Source: JASHPR01 sp963729365 (GTDB lineage: Bacteria; Actinomycetota; Actinomycetes; Streptosporangiales; Streptosporangiaceae). From it: 64,000 nucleotides of DNA. Within the stretch, counting starts at the first letter, position 1. Every line of letters begins with the position of its first letter. Where the stretch lies: positions 558,001 through 622,000 of the forward strand of contig CAVSNQ010000022.1 in the NCBI GenBank assembly GCA_963729365.1, in the 5' to 3' direction. Position numbers and translations under genes: made by a program. Below the pieces are notes generated by a model. It had not been told where the DNA came from. It did no database searches and saw nothing but the letters and a program-made list of their open reading frames with translations. Positions 41,776 through 50,028 of the stretch are shown here, one piece after another.

Positions 41776-41814
41776 GGGGCTAGCCCTGACGCGGGTCGGG
41801 GCTAGCCCTGACGC
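41776..41814 (+). promoter_or_regulatory. Two 17-bp direct repeats, each with the palindrome GGGCTAGCCC
   Basis: GGGGCTAGCCCTGACGC occurs at 41776-41792 and 41798-41814, start-to-start 22 bp, so both lie on the same face of the helix. Each contains a perfect 10-bp palindrome. They end 10 bp before the two-component operon and 105 bp upstream of the divergent lipoprotein gene. A dimeric regulator such as the operon's LuxR-type response regulator is a likely binder. Confidence 0.65.
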
Positions 41815-41824
41815 CAGGTGGGCC

Positions 41825-42214
41825 ATGCGGTGTGACACTGGAACTGTGCCACCCTCAGCCGCCATCCTCGTCGTGGACGACCACGACGGCTTCCGTGCAT
41901 TCGCGAGAATGATGCTGGAAATGGCCGGCTTCACGGTCGCCGAGGCGGCCAGCGGCACCGAAGCGACGCGGACGGCCCAGGCCATCCGGCCCCGCCTGGT
42001 CCTCCTGGACATCCAGCTGCCCGACGTCGACGGGTTCGAGGTGGCGAGGCGACTGGCTGAGCAGGAGCACCGGCCGGTGATCGTGCTGACGTCCACCCGC
42101 GAGGCCAGCGACTTCGGCGGCCAGATCGCGGCCAGCCCGGCAGCCGGGTTCCTGCCGAAAGACCAGCTGTCCGGAGCCGCGCTGCGCGGCTTCCTCGGCG
42201 CGAGCCCGCCATGA
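41825..42214 (+). CDS. Single-domain response regulator (receiver only)
   Basis: A 129-residue CheY-like receiver. The acidic pocket is in ILVVDDHDGFR, the phospho-acceptor Asp in LVLLDIQLPD, the Thr/Ser in IVLTST and the Lys in FLPKDQLSG. There is no output domain. ATG 41825 and GTG 41846 are both possible. Its stop overlaps the kinase start (ATGA), so it is translated with the kinase and may serve as a phosphate sink or a competing partner. Confidence 0.93.
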   Translation: MRCDTGTVPPSAAILVVDDHDGFRAFARMMLEMAGFTVAEAASGTEATRTAQAIRPRLVLLDIQLPDVDGFEVARRLAEQEHRPVIVLTSTREASDFGGQIAASPAAGFLPKDQLSGAALRGFLGASPP

Positions 42215-43947
42215 GCCGGCGGGTGCGGGCTGTGCTGATCGCCGGGCTGGTCGCGGTGACCGCCTTCAGCGTGGTCACGTTCTATGTCAACAGCTGGCCG
42301 GAGCCGCCTGGTCCGGCGATCTACGTGATCACTCCGACGCTGGTCCTGCTGGCGTATCTCGGGGTGGGCCTGATCGCCTGGCAGCGCCATCCGACGGAGC
42401 GGATCGGCTTGCTGTTCACGATCGTGGGCTATGCCTGGTTCCTGCCCGCGCTGACGCGGCTGCACTATCCGCTTCCGTTTACGATCGGCTACCTGACCGG
42501 GACCCTCTATCAGGCATCCCTCGCGCATCTGGCCTTGGCCTGGCCGTACGGGCGGCTGCGATCCCGCCTCGACAAAGCGGTGGTCGCCGGGAGCTACGCC
42601 TGGAACGTCGGCAACAACACCGTCCAGATGCTCTTCTGGAATCCGCGCACGAACGGATGCGGCGTGGCCTGCCCGGCCAACCTGCTCCTGGCCGACAGCT
42701 CCGCCAGGCTGTACAGCACAGTCGGCACGGTCGCCTCGTTCTTCGGCATCTTCGTGACAGCGGCCGTCGTCGCCCTGGTCGCCTGGCACTGGTGGTCAGC
42801 CCGTGGTTATGCGCGCCGGGCGATGACGCGGCTCATCTGGGTGGCCGTGCCGATCGGCGCGTACGTCATCATCCTGCAGACCCCGTCTAATCTCGGGCTC
42901 TCCAATCTGCTGGTGTACGGCATCGGTCCGCTGATCCTGATCACCGCGCCCGCCGCGTACGCGATCGGGATGGTCCGGGCACAAATGGCCCGGCGTGCTG
43001 TTGGAGCGGCGCTGGTGGACCTCGAGCCCGGACCGCCGCCCGGCCGGCTCCGTGACGCGCTGGCCGATGCCCTGGGCGACCCGGCCCTCCAGTTGGCCTT
43101 CCGGGAAGCCGACCATGGCCGCTACCTGGACACCAGCGATCAGGCCGTCGACCCGGCGCAACTACCGGCCGGGCGCATGCTGACGGCACTGGACCCGGCC
43201 GGTGATGCCGTGCTCATCCATCATGAGGAACTGCGGCACGAGCCGGATCTGGTCAGGGTCACCGTGACCGCGGCCCGCCTGGCCCTCGAGCATTCCCGGC
43301 TCCAGGCCGAGGTGCAAGCTCAGCTGGAGCAGGTCCGCGCCTCCCGGGCGCGGATCGTCCAGGCCGGCGACGCCGAGCGGCGCCGGCTGGAGCGCGATCT
43401 CCATGACGGCGCGCAGCAGCGCCTGGTCACCTTGAGCCTGGCCCTCGGCATGGCCCGCAGCCGCGCGGCCGGGGCCGACCCCGAACTCGTGTCGCTGATC
43501 GAGTCGGCCGGAAAGGAGGCGCAGGAAGCCCTGGTCGAGCTGCGGGAGCTGGCTCGGGGTATTCATCCCGCCGTCCTGACCGAGACCGGGCTGACCGGGG
43601 CCATCCAGTCCCTGGTGGAGCGGTCGCCGATCGCCACGACGATCGCCGCGGTGCCGTCGGGACGGTTTCCGGCCGCGATCGAGGCGACGGCCTACTTCGT
43701 GGTGTCCGAGGCGCTCGCCAACGTCGCCAAGCATGCGCTGGCCGACAGCGCGCAGGTGACGATCCGGCACCTGCCGGGACGGCTCCTGGTGCAGGTCAGT
43801 GACGACGGAGCCGGGGGCGCCCGGCCTGAGGGCGGATCCGGGCTGCGTGGCCTGGCCGACCGGGTGGCGTCAGTGGGCGGCGTGCTGCGGATCGATTCCC
43901 GGCCGGGTTGCGGGACTCGCCTGGAGGCGGACATCCCATGCTCGTGA
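42211..43947 (+). CDS. Membrane sensor histidine kinase (HisKA_3/NarL-type)
   Basis: A 578-residue kinase. About seven membrane helices occupy residues 7-265. A GAF-like region (280-370) and a coiled coil follow, then the dimerisation domain with the phospho-His in ERDLHDGAQQRLVTLSL. The HATPase_c domain has SEALANVAKHALA (N box), DDGAGGA and GSGLRGLADRV. It pairs with the LuxR-type response regulator overlapping its 3' end. The ligand sensed is unknown. Confidence 0.94.
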   Translation: MSRRVRAVLIAGLVAVTAFSVVTFYVNSWPEPPGPAIYVITPTLVLLAYLGVGLIAWQRHPTERIGLLFTIVGYAWFLPALTRLHYPLPFTIGYLTGTLYQASLAHLALAWPYGRLRSRLDKAVVAGSYAWNVGNNTVQMLFWNPRTNGCGVACPANLLLADSSARLYSTVGTVASFFGIFVTAAVVALVAWHWWSARGYARRAMTRLIWVAVPIGAYVIILQTPSNLGLSNLLVYGIGPLILITAPAAYAIGMVRAQMARRAVGAALVDLEPGPPPGRLRDALADALGDPALQLAFREADHGRYLDTSDQAVDPAQLPAGRMLTALDPAGDAVLIHHEELRHEPDLVRVTVTAARLALEHSRLQAEVQAQLEQVRASRARIVQAGDAERRRLERDLHDGAQQRLVTLSLALGMARSRAAGADPELVSLIESAGKEAQEALVELRELARGIHPAVLTETGLTGAIQSLVERSPIATTIAAVPSGRFPAAIEATAYFVVSEALANVAKHALADSAQVTIRHLPGRLLVQVSDDGAGGARPEGGSGLRGLADRVASVGGVLRIDSRPGCGTRLEADIPCS

Positions 43948-44609
43948 CGCAGCCAGCGGCTCCGCTGCGCGTGGTCATCGCCGAGGATGCGGTGCTGCTG
44001 CGCGAGGGGCTGCGCCGGCTGCTCACCGAGGCCGGCCTGGACGTGGCAGACACGGCCGGGGACGCAGCGCACTTGCTCCCCCTCGTCAGCGCCTTGCGTC
44101 CCGACGTCGTGCTCGCCGACATCCGGATGCCGCCTACGCAGACCACTGAGGGGCTGCAGGCCGCGATACAGATCCGCCGCCAGTGGCCGGGCACGGCGGT
44201 CGTCGTCATGTCGCAGCACGTCGAGACCGAGCACCTGTTCGAGCTACTCGCCGATGATCCCCGCGGGGTCGGTTACGTGCTCAAGGAGCGCGTCGCTGAC
44301 ATCGCGCAGTTCACCGACGCGATCCGCAGGGTCGCCGCCGGCGAGTCGGTGATCGACCCGCAGGTCGTCTCACGGCTGGTGGCCAGGCCGCGGCGAGACA
44401 GCCCGCTGCAGACCCTGACCGAGCGAGAGCTGGCTGTGCTGGCCCGGATGGCCGAGGGCCGCTCCAACCATGCGATCGCCGGCCAGCTGCACATGTCGAC
44501 CAAGACGGTGGAAACCCACATCGGGAGCATGCTGGCCAAGCTGGGCTTGCCACCCGCACCGGAAGATCACCGCAGGGTCCTTGCGGTCCTGACCTACCTG
44601 CGCCGCTAG
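43938..44609 (+). CDS. NarL/LuxR-family response regulator
   Basis: A 223-residue regulator. The receiver (residues 11-125) has VVIAEDAVLLREGL, Asp in VLADIRMPP and Lys in YVLKERV. The C-terminal LuxR helix-turn-helix reads LTERELAVLARMAEGRSNHAIAGQLHMS with TVETHIGSMLAKLGL. ATG 43938 overlaps the kinase gene by 10 bases. It is the output of the three-gene system. Confidence 0.94.
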   Translation: MLVTQPAAPLRVVIAEDAVLLREGLRRLLTEAGLDVADTAGDAAHLLPLVSALRPDVVLADIRMPPTQTTEGLQAAIQIRRQWPGTAVVVMSQHVETEHLFELLADDPRGVGYVLKERVADIAQFTDAIRRVAAGESVIDPQVVSRLVARPRRDSPLQTLTERELAVLARMAEGRSNHAIAGQLHMSTKTVETHIGSMLAKLGLPPAPEDHRRVLAVLTYLRR

Positions 44610-44867
44610 ATTCCGACCGGGCGGCGGTCCGCGGCGCGTCACCTGGCCGCATGCTGCTGGTGAGCCATCTCGCCGCAGACCTAGCCCGGCGCCTGCTATC
44701 GCCCCATCCCGGTAGGAGCGCGGCATTCGTGGCTCGCGTCCGCACCGGGCCTTTTCTTGCGAGGCGGCCAGTTCAGCATGGCCCGCTCTGGCCCTCTCCG
44801 TGACCAAATGCCGGTATCGGGGGCCGCGCCCCTATACGCGCCAGTCTTCGCGGGGTAGATTGAGGGT

Positions 44868-44940
44868 GTTGCTCCAGACCCCGGTGGCTGGTGCGTCCGC
44901 GGGATACCGCGGCTGCGCTGCAAGGGTCCGGAGCTTTTTT
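44868..44940 (+). ncRNA. Candidate terminated leader/small RNA, copy 1 (upstream of csbD)
   Basis: Predicted from a -10 TAGATT (44856-44861) and a start region TTGCTCCAGACCC. GCTCCAGACCC (44871-44881) pairs 10 of 11 with GGGTCCGGAGC (44924-44934), directly followed by six T. Inside is a CCGCGG-GATA-CCGCGG hairpin. The 5' block recurs at two other loci ahead of stress-type genes. Length is about 72 nt. The csbD ribosome site lies 40 bp further on. It could be a small RNA or a transcription attenuator. Confidence 0.6.
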
Positions 44941-44989
44941 CGTGCGCCGGCCCGCAGACACGAGCAGAGGCCGGCGAAAGGAGCCGGCC

Positions 44990-45162
44990 ATGGGCCTGGG
45001 CAAGAAGGCTAGCGACCGGGCCAAATAGTGAAGGGCAAGGCCAGGAAACACGCTGGCCAGGCCACCGGAAACAATCGGCTCAGAGCCAAAGGGAAAGTCG
45101 GCGAGGTGGCCGGCGAACTCAAGCTCAAAGGAGAGAAAGCCAAGGACGCCCTCAACCGCTGA
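44990..45162 (+). pseudogene. csbD: CsbD-family stress protein, broken by a stop and frameshift
   Basis: The sequence encodes a CsbD-like protein in two frames. MGLGKKASDRAK from ATG 44990 (after AAAGGAG) ends at TAG 45026. The rest (VKGKARKHAGQATGNNRLRA to KAKDALNR) continues one base out of frame from GTG 45028. A normal family member reads straight through this joint. Either the gene is dead or a 44-residue product is made from the GTG. Confidence 0.7.
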
Positions 45163-45315
45163 CCCGGCTTCCCGTGGCCATTGTCGCGGTTTCCAGCCGC
45201 AGTAACGAAAAGAAGCGACCTCGCCTGCGCAGCAGGAACCGCAGCCCGCACTACGTGACCCCAGCGATATCTTCCGCCGCCGCCCTGGGACGGCGGCCCG
45301 CCATCAGGAGCCCCC

Positions 45316-45471
45316 TTGATCATCCTCGGAGTCATTCTCCTCATTATCGGGTTCATCGCCGGGATCGCCATCATCTGGACGATCGGCATCATCGTCTTGA
45401 TAGCAGGCGTGATACTCGCACTGCTCGGGATGGCCGGTCACGCGGTCGGCGGCCGCAGGCACTACTTCTGA
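45316..45471 (+). CDS. DUF6131-like small membrane protein
   Basis: A 51-residue protein from TTG 45316, with AGGAG 6 bases upstream. Two membrane helices (IILGVILLIIGFIAG and WTIGIIVLIAGVILALLG) and the ending GRRHYF match DUF6131. It is one of three small membrane or exported proteins in this stress-gene stretch. Function unknown. Confidence 0.8.
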   Translation: MIILGVILLIIGFIAGIAIIWTIGIIVLIAGVILALLGMAGHAVGGRRHYF

Positions 45472-45616
45472 GCGCGCCGCCCTGACGGCATCTGGCGAGG
45501 AACCACCCCGAAGAGCGCCGTGCTCTGCGCCACCAGAAAGCCCCGCCCCGCACGACGGGCACCATCCCATTCCCCAGGCCACTGTCTAGTCCCACCTGAC
45601 GCTCCCGGAGGCACTA

Positions 45617-45796
45617 ATGCGCATCGGATCCCTTCTGCTGGTCATCTGGCTCATCATCGGCGCTGTCGCGGCCAGCCAGCGCCATTACTTCTCCAGCTCG
45701 CGCCCAAGCTGCGCCAAGACCAGCACGGTCGTCGTCACGATTGCCGCGGGCCCCCTCAACTATGTCGGCGTGAACCCCAAGGTCTCGTGCACCTAG
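45617..45796 (+). CDS. Small exported/membrane protein of a conserved actinobacterial family
   Basis: A 59-residue protein: an N-terminal membrane helix or signal (MRIGSLLLVIWLIIGAVAAS), then QRHYFSS and a short tail with two Cys (SCAKTSTVVVTIAAGPLNYVGVNP). CGGAGG lies 5 bases before ATG. I recall similar small proteins in many actinomycetes but no function. Confidence 0.75.
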   Translation: MRIGSLLLVIWLIIGAVAASQRHYFSSSRPSCAKTSTVVVTIAAGPLNYVGVNPKVSCT

Positions 45797-45993
45797 CAGG
45801 CACCGCCAGTGCTACGGCTGCGGTTGCGTCCCGCGCACGGGACATCATCGTGGATCTGACTGACCTGGAGTCACCAACTGCGGCGGCCCGAGCACGCCGC
45901 CGCGAGTGCTGAGGCAGGCCGACACCGCGGCGGTGATTTTGTACTGGCCGCGCCTGCTTCAGCTGCTCCTGGGAGGAGGACCATCGGCCGGAT

Positions 45994-46277
45994 GTGCCCG
46001 CGCCCGGCGGGCCTGTGCTGGCCGCGGAGCTGGCCCGGCAGCGCGCCGAGATTGACCAGGCCACCGGGAGGCTCACCGAGCAGCTCGGACCGGCATCGAG
46101 GACGCGTTCGTGCGGTTGGGCGCCTATGCTTAAGCCCATGACCGGCGGCTGGCCGACGTCGCCGACGACCTCGTCGGCTGCCGTCTGCGGCTGCGCCCTG
46201 ACCTGTCCCGGGGCGGTGAGGCGTCCGCCTGCCCGCCGCTCCCGCGAGAAATCCTGCTGCCGCACGTGAGAGGGTGA
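45994..46277 (+). pseudogene. Decayed ANTAR-domain protein
   Basis: GTG 45994 after GGGAGGAGG begins LAAELARQRAEIDQATGRL, an ANTAR helix. A one-base deletion near 46086-46089 moves the frame. It continues GIEDAFVRLGAYA, then TAA at 46131, then AHDRRLADVADDLVGC to a stop at 46277. Together these read as an ANTAR RNA-binding domain, so the gene has one frameshift and one nonsense codon. It directly precedes another GAF-ANTAR gene. Confidence 0.65.
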
Positions 46278-46283
46278 GCGGGG

Positions 46284-47056
46284 ATGGACGGACAACTGCT
46301 GTCGGAGACGTTCGTTGAGCTGACCGACACCATGGTCGCTGACTTCGACGTGATCGACTTCCTGCATGTGCTGACCGACCGCAGCGTGCAGCTGCTGGAC
46401 GTCTCCGCGGCCGGGCTGCTGCTGGCCGATCCGCGCGGTGAGCTGCGGGTGGTGGCCGCCTCCAGCGAAGCGGCCCGGCTGCTGGAGCTGTTCCAGCTGC
46501 AGAGCGATCAGGGTCCGTGCCTGGACTGCTTCCGGGCCGGCCCGTCACCGCCGGGGACCTGGCCGCCGAGGCGGCGCGCTGGCCGCGGTTCGCGCCCGCG
46601 GCCCGCCAGGCCGGGTTCGCCGCCGTGCAGGCCCTGCCGATGCGGCTGCGTGACCAGGTCATCGGCGCGCTGAACCTCTTCCGCGCCGCCCCGGGAGTCT
46701 TTCCGCCCGCCGAGGTGCGCGTCGGGCAGGCGCTGGCTGATGTGGCCACGATCAGCCTGCTGCACGAGCGCGGCATGCGCCGCAGCGACACGCTGAATGA
46801 GCAGCTGCAGACTGCGCTGAACAGCCGGGTCGTCATCGAGCAGGCTAAGGGCAAGCTCGCCGAGCGGCTCGGCCTGGACATGAACCAGGCCTTCAGCCTG
46901 CTGCGGGACCATGCCCGGGCCCGCAACCTGCGCCTGTCCGACCTGGCCCAGGCCGTTATCGACGGTACGCAAACCCTCACCGGGCAGGCTGCTACCAGGC
47001 CCCGGCAGCCAGCCGGGCAGGTACAGCCGCGGCCTGGCTCGTGGCGCAGGACGTGA
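46284..47056 (+). pseudogene. GAF-ANTAR antiterminator protein with a one-base frameshift
   Basis: The N-terminal part (TDTMVADFDVIDFLHVLTDR to QGPCLDCFRAG) is the start of a GAF domain. Near 46542 one base appears missing (CCGGTC to CCGTC) and the protein continues in another frame as VTAGDLAAEAARWPRFAPAA, RLRDQVIGALNLF and the ANTAR domain VVIEQAKGKLAERLGLDMNQAF. Joined, it is about 257 residues, the normal size. It may be a real mutation or a base-calling error. Confidence 0.82.
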
Positions 47057-47290
47057 CCGGTAAAGTGCCATGATCAGCGGCTGATTCGCCAGTTTTCACG
47101 AGGGTAATACACCGAATTCCCAGCCGCTGTCCTTTGCGGGCTGCCCTGTCATTCTGACGGTGCCATCCGTATCAGCCGACTGCTTTTGCCCGCCTCGGGG
47201 GACGCGCATCCGGCACTCATGCACCCGGGACGGCCATTTTGCCGGCCCGGTCATCTGGAGTCACGAATCAGCGTGCGGCCCTGGCGGTTC

Positions 47291-47587
47291 TTAGCGGTGC
47301 GCGAAGAACCCGCGGCGGCTGGACCGGCCGGACCGGCTGGTGACCAGGTGGTAGACGAGCAGGAGGACTGCAGCTCCGACGATGGCGGTGAGCCAAGTCG
47401 AAAGGTTGAAGAATCCCTGCAAGGAATGGATGTGGAAGAGCTTGGTAGCGACCCAGCCGCCGGCCAGTGCCCCGACGACCCCGATCACGCAGGTCAGGAT
47501 GAGGCCCTGCTGCCTCCTGCCGGGGATCAGCATATTGGCGATCAGGCCTGCGGCCAGACCGAGAACGATCCATGCGATAATGCCCAT
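47291..47587 (-). CDS. GlsB/YeaQ/YmgE-family stress membrane protein
   Basis: A 98-residue transglycosylase-associated-type membrane protein with three helices: IIAWIVLGLAAGLIANMLIP, LILTCVIGVVGALAGGWVAT and WLTAIVGAAVLLLVYHLV. A basic tail follows. TTGGAG lies 5 bases before the ATG. A terminated leader element lies 140-210 bp upstream. The family is induced by general stress. Confidence 0.92.
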   Translation of the reverse strand: MGIIAWIVLGLAAGLIANMLIPGRRQQGLILTCVIGVVGALAGGWVATKLFHIHSLQGFFNLSTWLTAIVGAAVLLLVYHLVTSRSGRSSRRGFFAHR

Positions 47588-47725
47588 ACCGACTCCAAGG
47601 TCAGTGATCAGTTGAGTTACGCGGTAGTCAGTCGTGCTGAATAGATCGCGGTCGGAGGCAAAATCCCCCCGAGCTTTCCGCTGTCTTCAGTCTCGGTGTC
47701 GTGCCCGCACCAGTAGGTGTACGGG

Positions 47726-47797
47726 AGAAGAAAAATCCGGGCCCTTGCTACTGCAACCGTGTAATTTAGCGGCGCAGCTGCCTGGGTCCGGAGCGTG
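47726..47797 (-). ncRNA. Candidate terminated leader/small RNA, copy 2 (upstream of glsB)
   Basis: On the minus strand a -10 TATAGT (47803-47808) is followed at 8 bases by GCTCCGGACCC. TCCGGACCC pairs 8 of 9 with GGGCCCGGA, directly followed by TTTTT (47731-47735). The GCCAGGA block before the -10 and the GCTCCGGACCC start match copy 3, and the latter also copy 1. The 47.6-48.1 kb gap holds no other feature I can support. Confidence 0.58.
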
Positions 47798-48145
47798 CTT
47801 TAACTATACACTTTCCTGGCTCTCGCGCATAATCTCCCGGTCTGGAGGCATCAGTGGATTCATGATCCATTTTGTCCCGGCCGTGTGCAGCCGGAGACGC
47901 GGCCGCGCCGCCGCTCAGATATGCATGCCGGAGGTCCGGCGCGGCCGGGCAACATCGGTGCTGGCAGCGCAGGTCCGGCGGAGCACAACCCGGAGAACGC
48001 AGCGCACTGGCCGGAATCCGCGGACAGGCCCACCGGCTCGTGGCGGGACGACTAGGTGGCCGAGGCGGTCGAGGCAGGAGATCTCAGTATCGCAAGCACC
48101 ACGATCGCGCGGCGAACCACATCGGGCCCGCCGCGCGACTAGGGG

Positions 48146-48469
48146 TTACTTGGCCGCGGCGCCGTTCTTCGTGGTCGGCGCGTCGTTCTTGCCGGCCGTC
48201 AGTAGAGCGCTCGCCTTCAGGACGTCCTCAGCGAACGTCCGCTGGCTGGCCAGCAGCTGCTCGGCGAAGTCGTAGGCGCTCGCGACGAGCTCCTGCGGCT
48301 TGGGCAGCTTGTCGGTGAACGGCATGTTCAGCTCCGGCAGCTCCGGGGTGATCGACTGGACCTTACTGGTCCAGGCCTGGATCGCCTCAATGACTGCGGT
48401 CTGGCTCTTGCGGACCGTGTTCAGGACTTCGTCCTGCAGGTCGCGGCCCATGGTACGAGCTTCGGTCAT
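48146..48469 (-). CDS. Phasin-like polyhydroxyalkanoate granule protein
   Basis: A 107-residue helical, amphipathic protein (LQDEVLNTVRKSQTAVIEAIQAW, KPQELVASAYDFAEQLLASQRTFAEDVL) with an Ala/Lys-rich tail, as in actinobacterial phasins. GAGGAGGAG precedes ATG, with a consensus promoter upstream. It is 13 kb from the PHA synthase gene and probably coats the same granules. Confidence 0.82.
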   Translation of the reverse strand: MTEARTMGRDLQDEVLNTVRKSQTAVIEAIQAWTSKVQSITPELPELNMPFTDKLPKPQELVASAYDFAEQLLASQRTFAEDVLKASALLTAGKNDAPTTKNGAAAK

Positions 48470-48480
48470 GGCTCCTCCTC

Positions 48481-48528
48481 ATAGTTGTTATAGTGCTAAC
48501 TATACAGAGCATCTGCGTACTTTGTCAA
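48481..48528 (-). promoter_or_regulatory. Consensus promoter with an overlapping inverted repeat before the phasin gene
   Basis: On the minus strand TTGACA (48523-48528), an 18-base spacer and TATAGT (48499-48504) form a strong housekeeping promoter, unusual for this genome. ATAGTT (48481-48486) and AACTAT (48498-48503) make a perfect 6-bp inverted repeat from the -10 into the leader. This suits a repressor such as a PhaR-like protein. Confidence 0.7.
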
Positions 48529-48714
48529 GCGCGAGCCCGTCCTGCCGATAGCGGCAACGCAGAGCAGGCTGAGTGGCAGCGCGCCACCCGATGGAGCCGG
48601 CTTACCAACAGGCCTCCTTCGCGACATGCTGGATCCCTTGCCTGAGGCCACGCATGCCAGCCGGCACAGGCCAGGCAGCGCAGCCAGTCACCTGAGCGCC
48701 GAAGGAGCGAAACC

Positions 48715-49212
48715 GTGGAGTTCGAGGTAGTCATCGAGATCCCGAAGGGCCAGCGCAACAAATACGAGATGGACCATGAGACGGGACGGATCCGGCTGGA
48801 CCGGATGCTGTTCACCTCTACCCGGTATCCGGCCGACTATGGCTTCATCGAGCACACGCTTGCCGATGATGGTGATCCGCTGGATGCGCTTGTCCTGCTC
48901 GACGAGCCGACCTTCCCCGGCTGCCTGATCTCCTGCCGGGCGATCGGGATGTTCCGGATGCGGGACGAGATGGGCCTCGATGACAAGGTGCTGTGCGTGG
49001 CGGCGACCGATCCGCGGATGGCGCACCTGAACGACATCGACGACGTCCCCGAGTTCGACCGCCTGGAGATCCGCCATTTCTTTGAGATTTACAAGGCGCT
49101 GGAGCCCGGAAAGGAAGTGGAGATCTCCGCCTGGGTGGACCAGGCGGCCGCCCATAGCGAGATCGAGGCGTGCAGGCAGCGCGCGCGCAGCGCTGGCCAT
49201 CAGGGCGGCTAG
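48715..49212 (+). CDS. ppa: Inorganic pyrophosphatase
   Basis: Soluble family I enzyme hydrolysing pyrophosphate to phosphate with Mg. It has 165 residues. EIPKGQRNKYEMDHETGRIRLDR at the start, YPADYGFIEHTLADDGDPLDALVL with the catalytic Asp cluster, and KEVEISAWVD near the end are all typical. GTG start with AAGGAG 8 bases before. A single gene with no operon partner. Confidence 0.97.
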   Translation: MEFEVVIEIPKGQRNKYEMDHETGRIRLDRMLFTSTRYPADYGFIEHTLADDGDPLDALVLLDEPTFPGCLISCRAIGMFRMRDEMGLDDKVLCVAATDPRMAHLNDIDDVPEFDRLEIRHFFEIYKALEPGKEVEISAWVDQAAAHSEIEACRQRARSAGHQGG

Positions 49213-49472
49213 CGGAAAGGCCGACGCGACTCAGAGCCGGCGATACCTGCCCGCCGCTGCAGAAACCGACGTTGCGCGGTCCGCTCTCGATCTCGATGAA
49301 CTGGATGTCCTTGACAAGGCCGGGAAGATACGGCGAGAGGTCCGGTAACGCCGTGCATCCGCCCAGCGAGCCGTCCGCCCGTAGACTCGCCAGCCCGGCG
49401 GAACCAGTGGCAAACGGCCTGGCAGCGCATACTGCCGACAGCCGCACTGCCGGCAGGCGCATACTGGTAGTG

Positions 49473-49700
49473 ATGAAGACAGCCCGCGCCGCGACCCGGC
49501 GCTACTTGCCCACTAGTCCCTTCGCTCCCCCAGCCGCCGCGCCACCTGCTGAGCAGTTCGCCGTGCGGGATCAGGTTACCCACGACAGGTACGGCCTCGG
49601 CCGGGTCATCGGCGTCGAGGTTGACGCCACCCTGGTCGTGGATTTCGGTTCGTGCTGCGTGCGGATCACGACGCCGTGCGCCAAGCTCACCAAACTCTGA
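49473..49700 (+). CDS. Small conserved protein with CarD-like beta fold
   Basis: A 75-residue protein whose conserved part is FAVRDQVTHDRYGLGRVIGVE, then ATLVVDFGSCCVRI and the C-terminal AKLTKL. The pattern resembles the small Tudor-like domain of CarD or the PcrA/UvrD C-terminus, so RNA polymerase binding is conceivable. The N-terminus is Pro/Ala-rich. GTG 49470 is an alternative start. Function unassigned. Confidence 0.75.
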   Translation: MKTARAATRRYLPTSPFAPPAAAPPAEQFAVRDQVTHDRYGLGRVIGVEVDATLVVDFGSCCVRITTPCAKLTKL

Positions 49701-50028
49701 TTCTGCCAGCGGCACCCGGCGGACGGCCCCGCGCCGCCGCGGCACCGTCACCGCGGCGGACCGCCTGGAGCCGGCCGCCACGGCAACCGGGTCTGGCGCG
49801 ACGCTGAGGCTCGGGGCCGTTCACCCAGCCGTTCCGGCCTTGGATCGCGTCGGGCGAGCGGCGTCCCGTGGCCGGGCTGTCCTAGTCGCCGCCGTCACCG
49901 AAGTGCGCAGGGCGGGGCACCACTCCTCGATACGATCTGTCGCACCGTCCGCGTTCATCCGCGATGAGTTCGGACCGGAGGTGACGTCTTACCTGCGAAA
50001 GCAAGCCAGCTTGAGAGCGGAGAATCGC

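Noticed and set aside
45842..45960. Possible tRNA or structured RNA between the small membrane protein and the ANTAR remnant
   Set aside because: No cloverleaf, anticodon arm or CCA-type end could be found.
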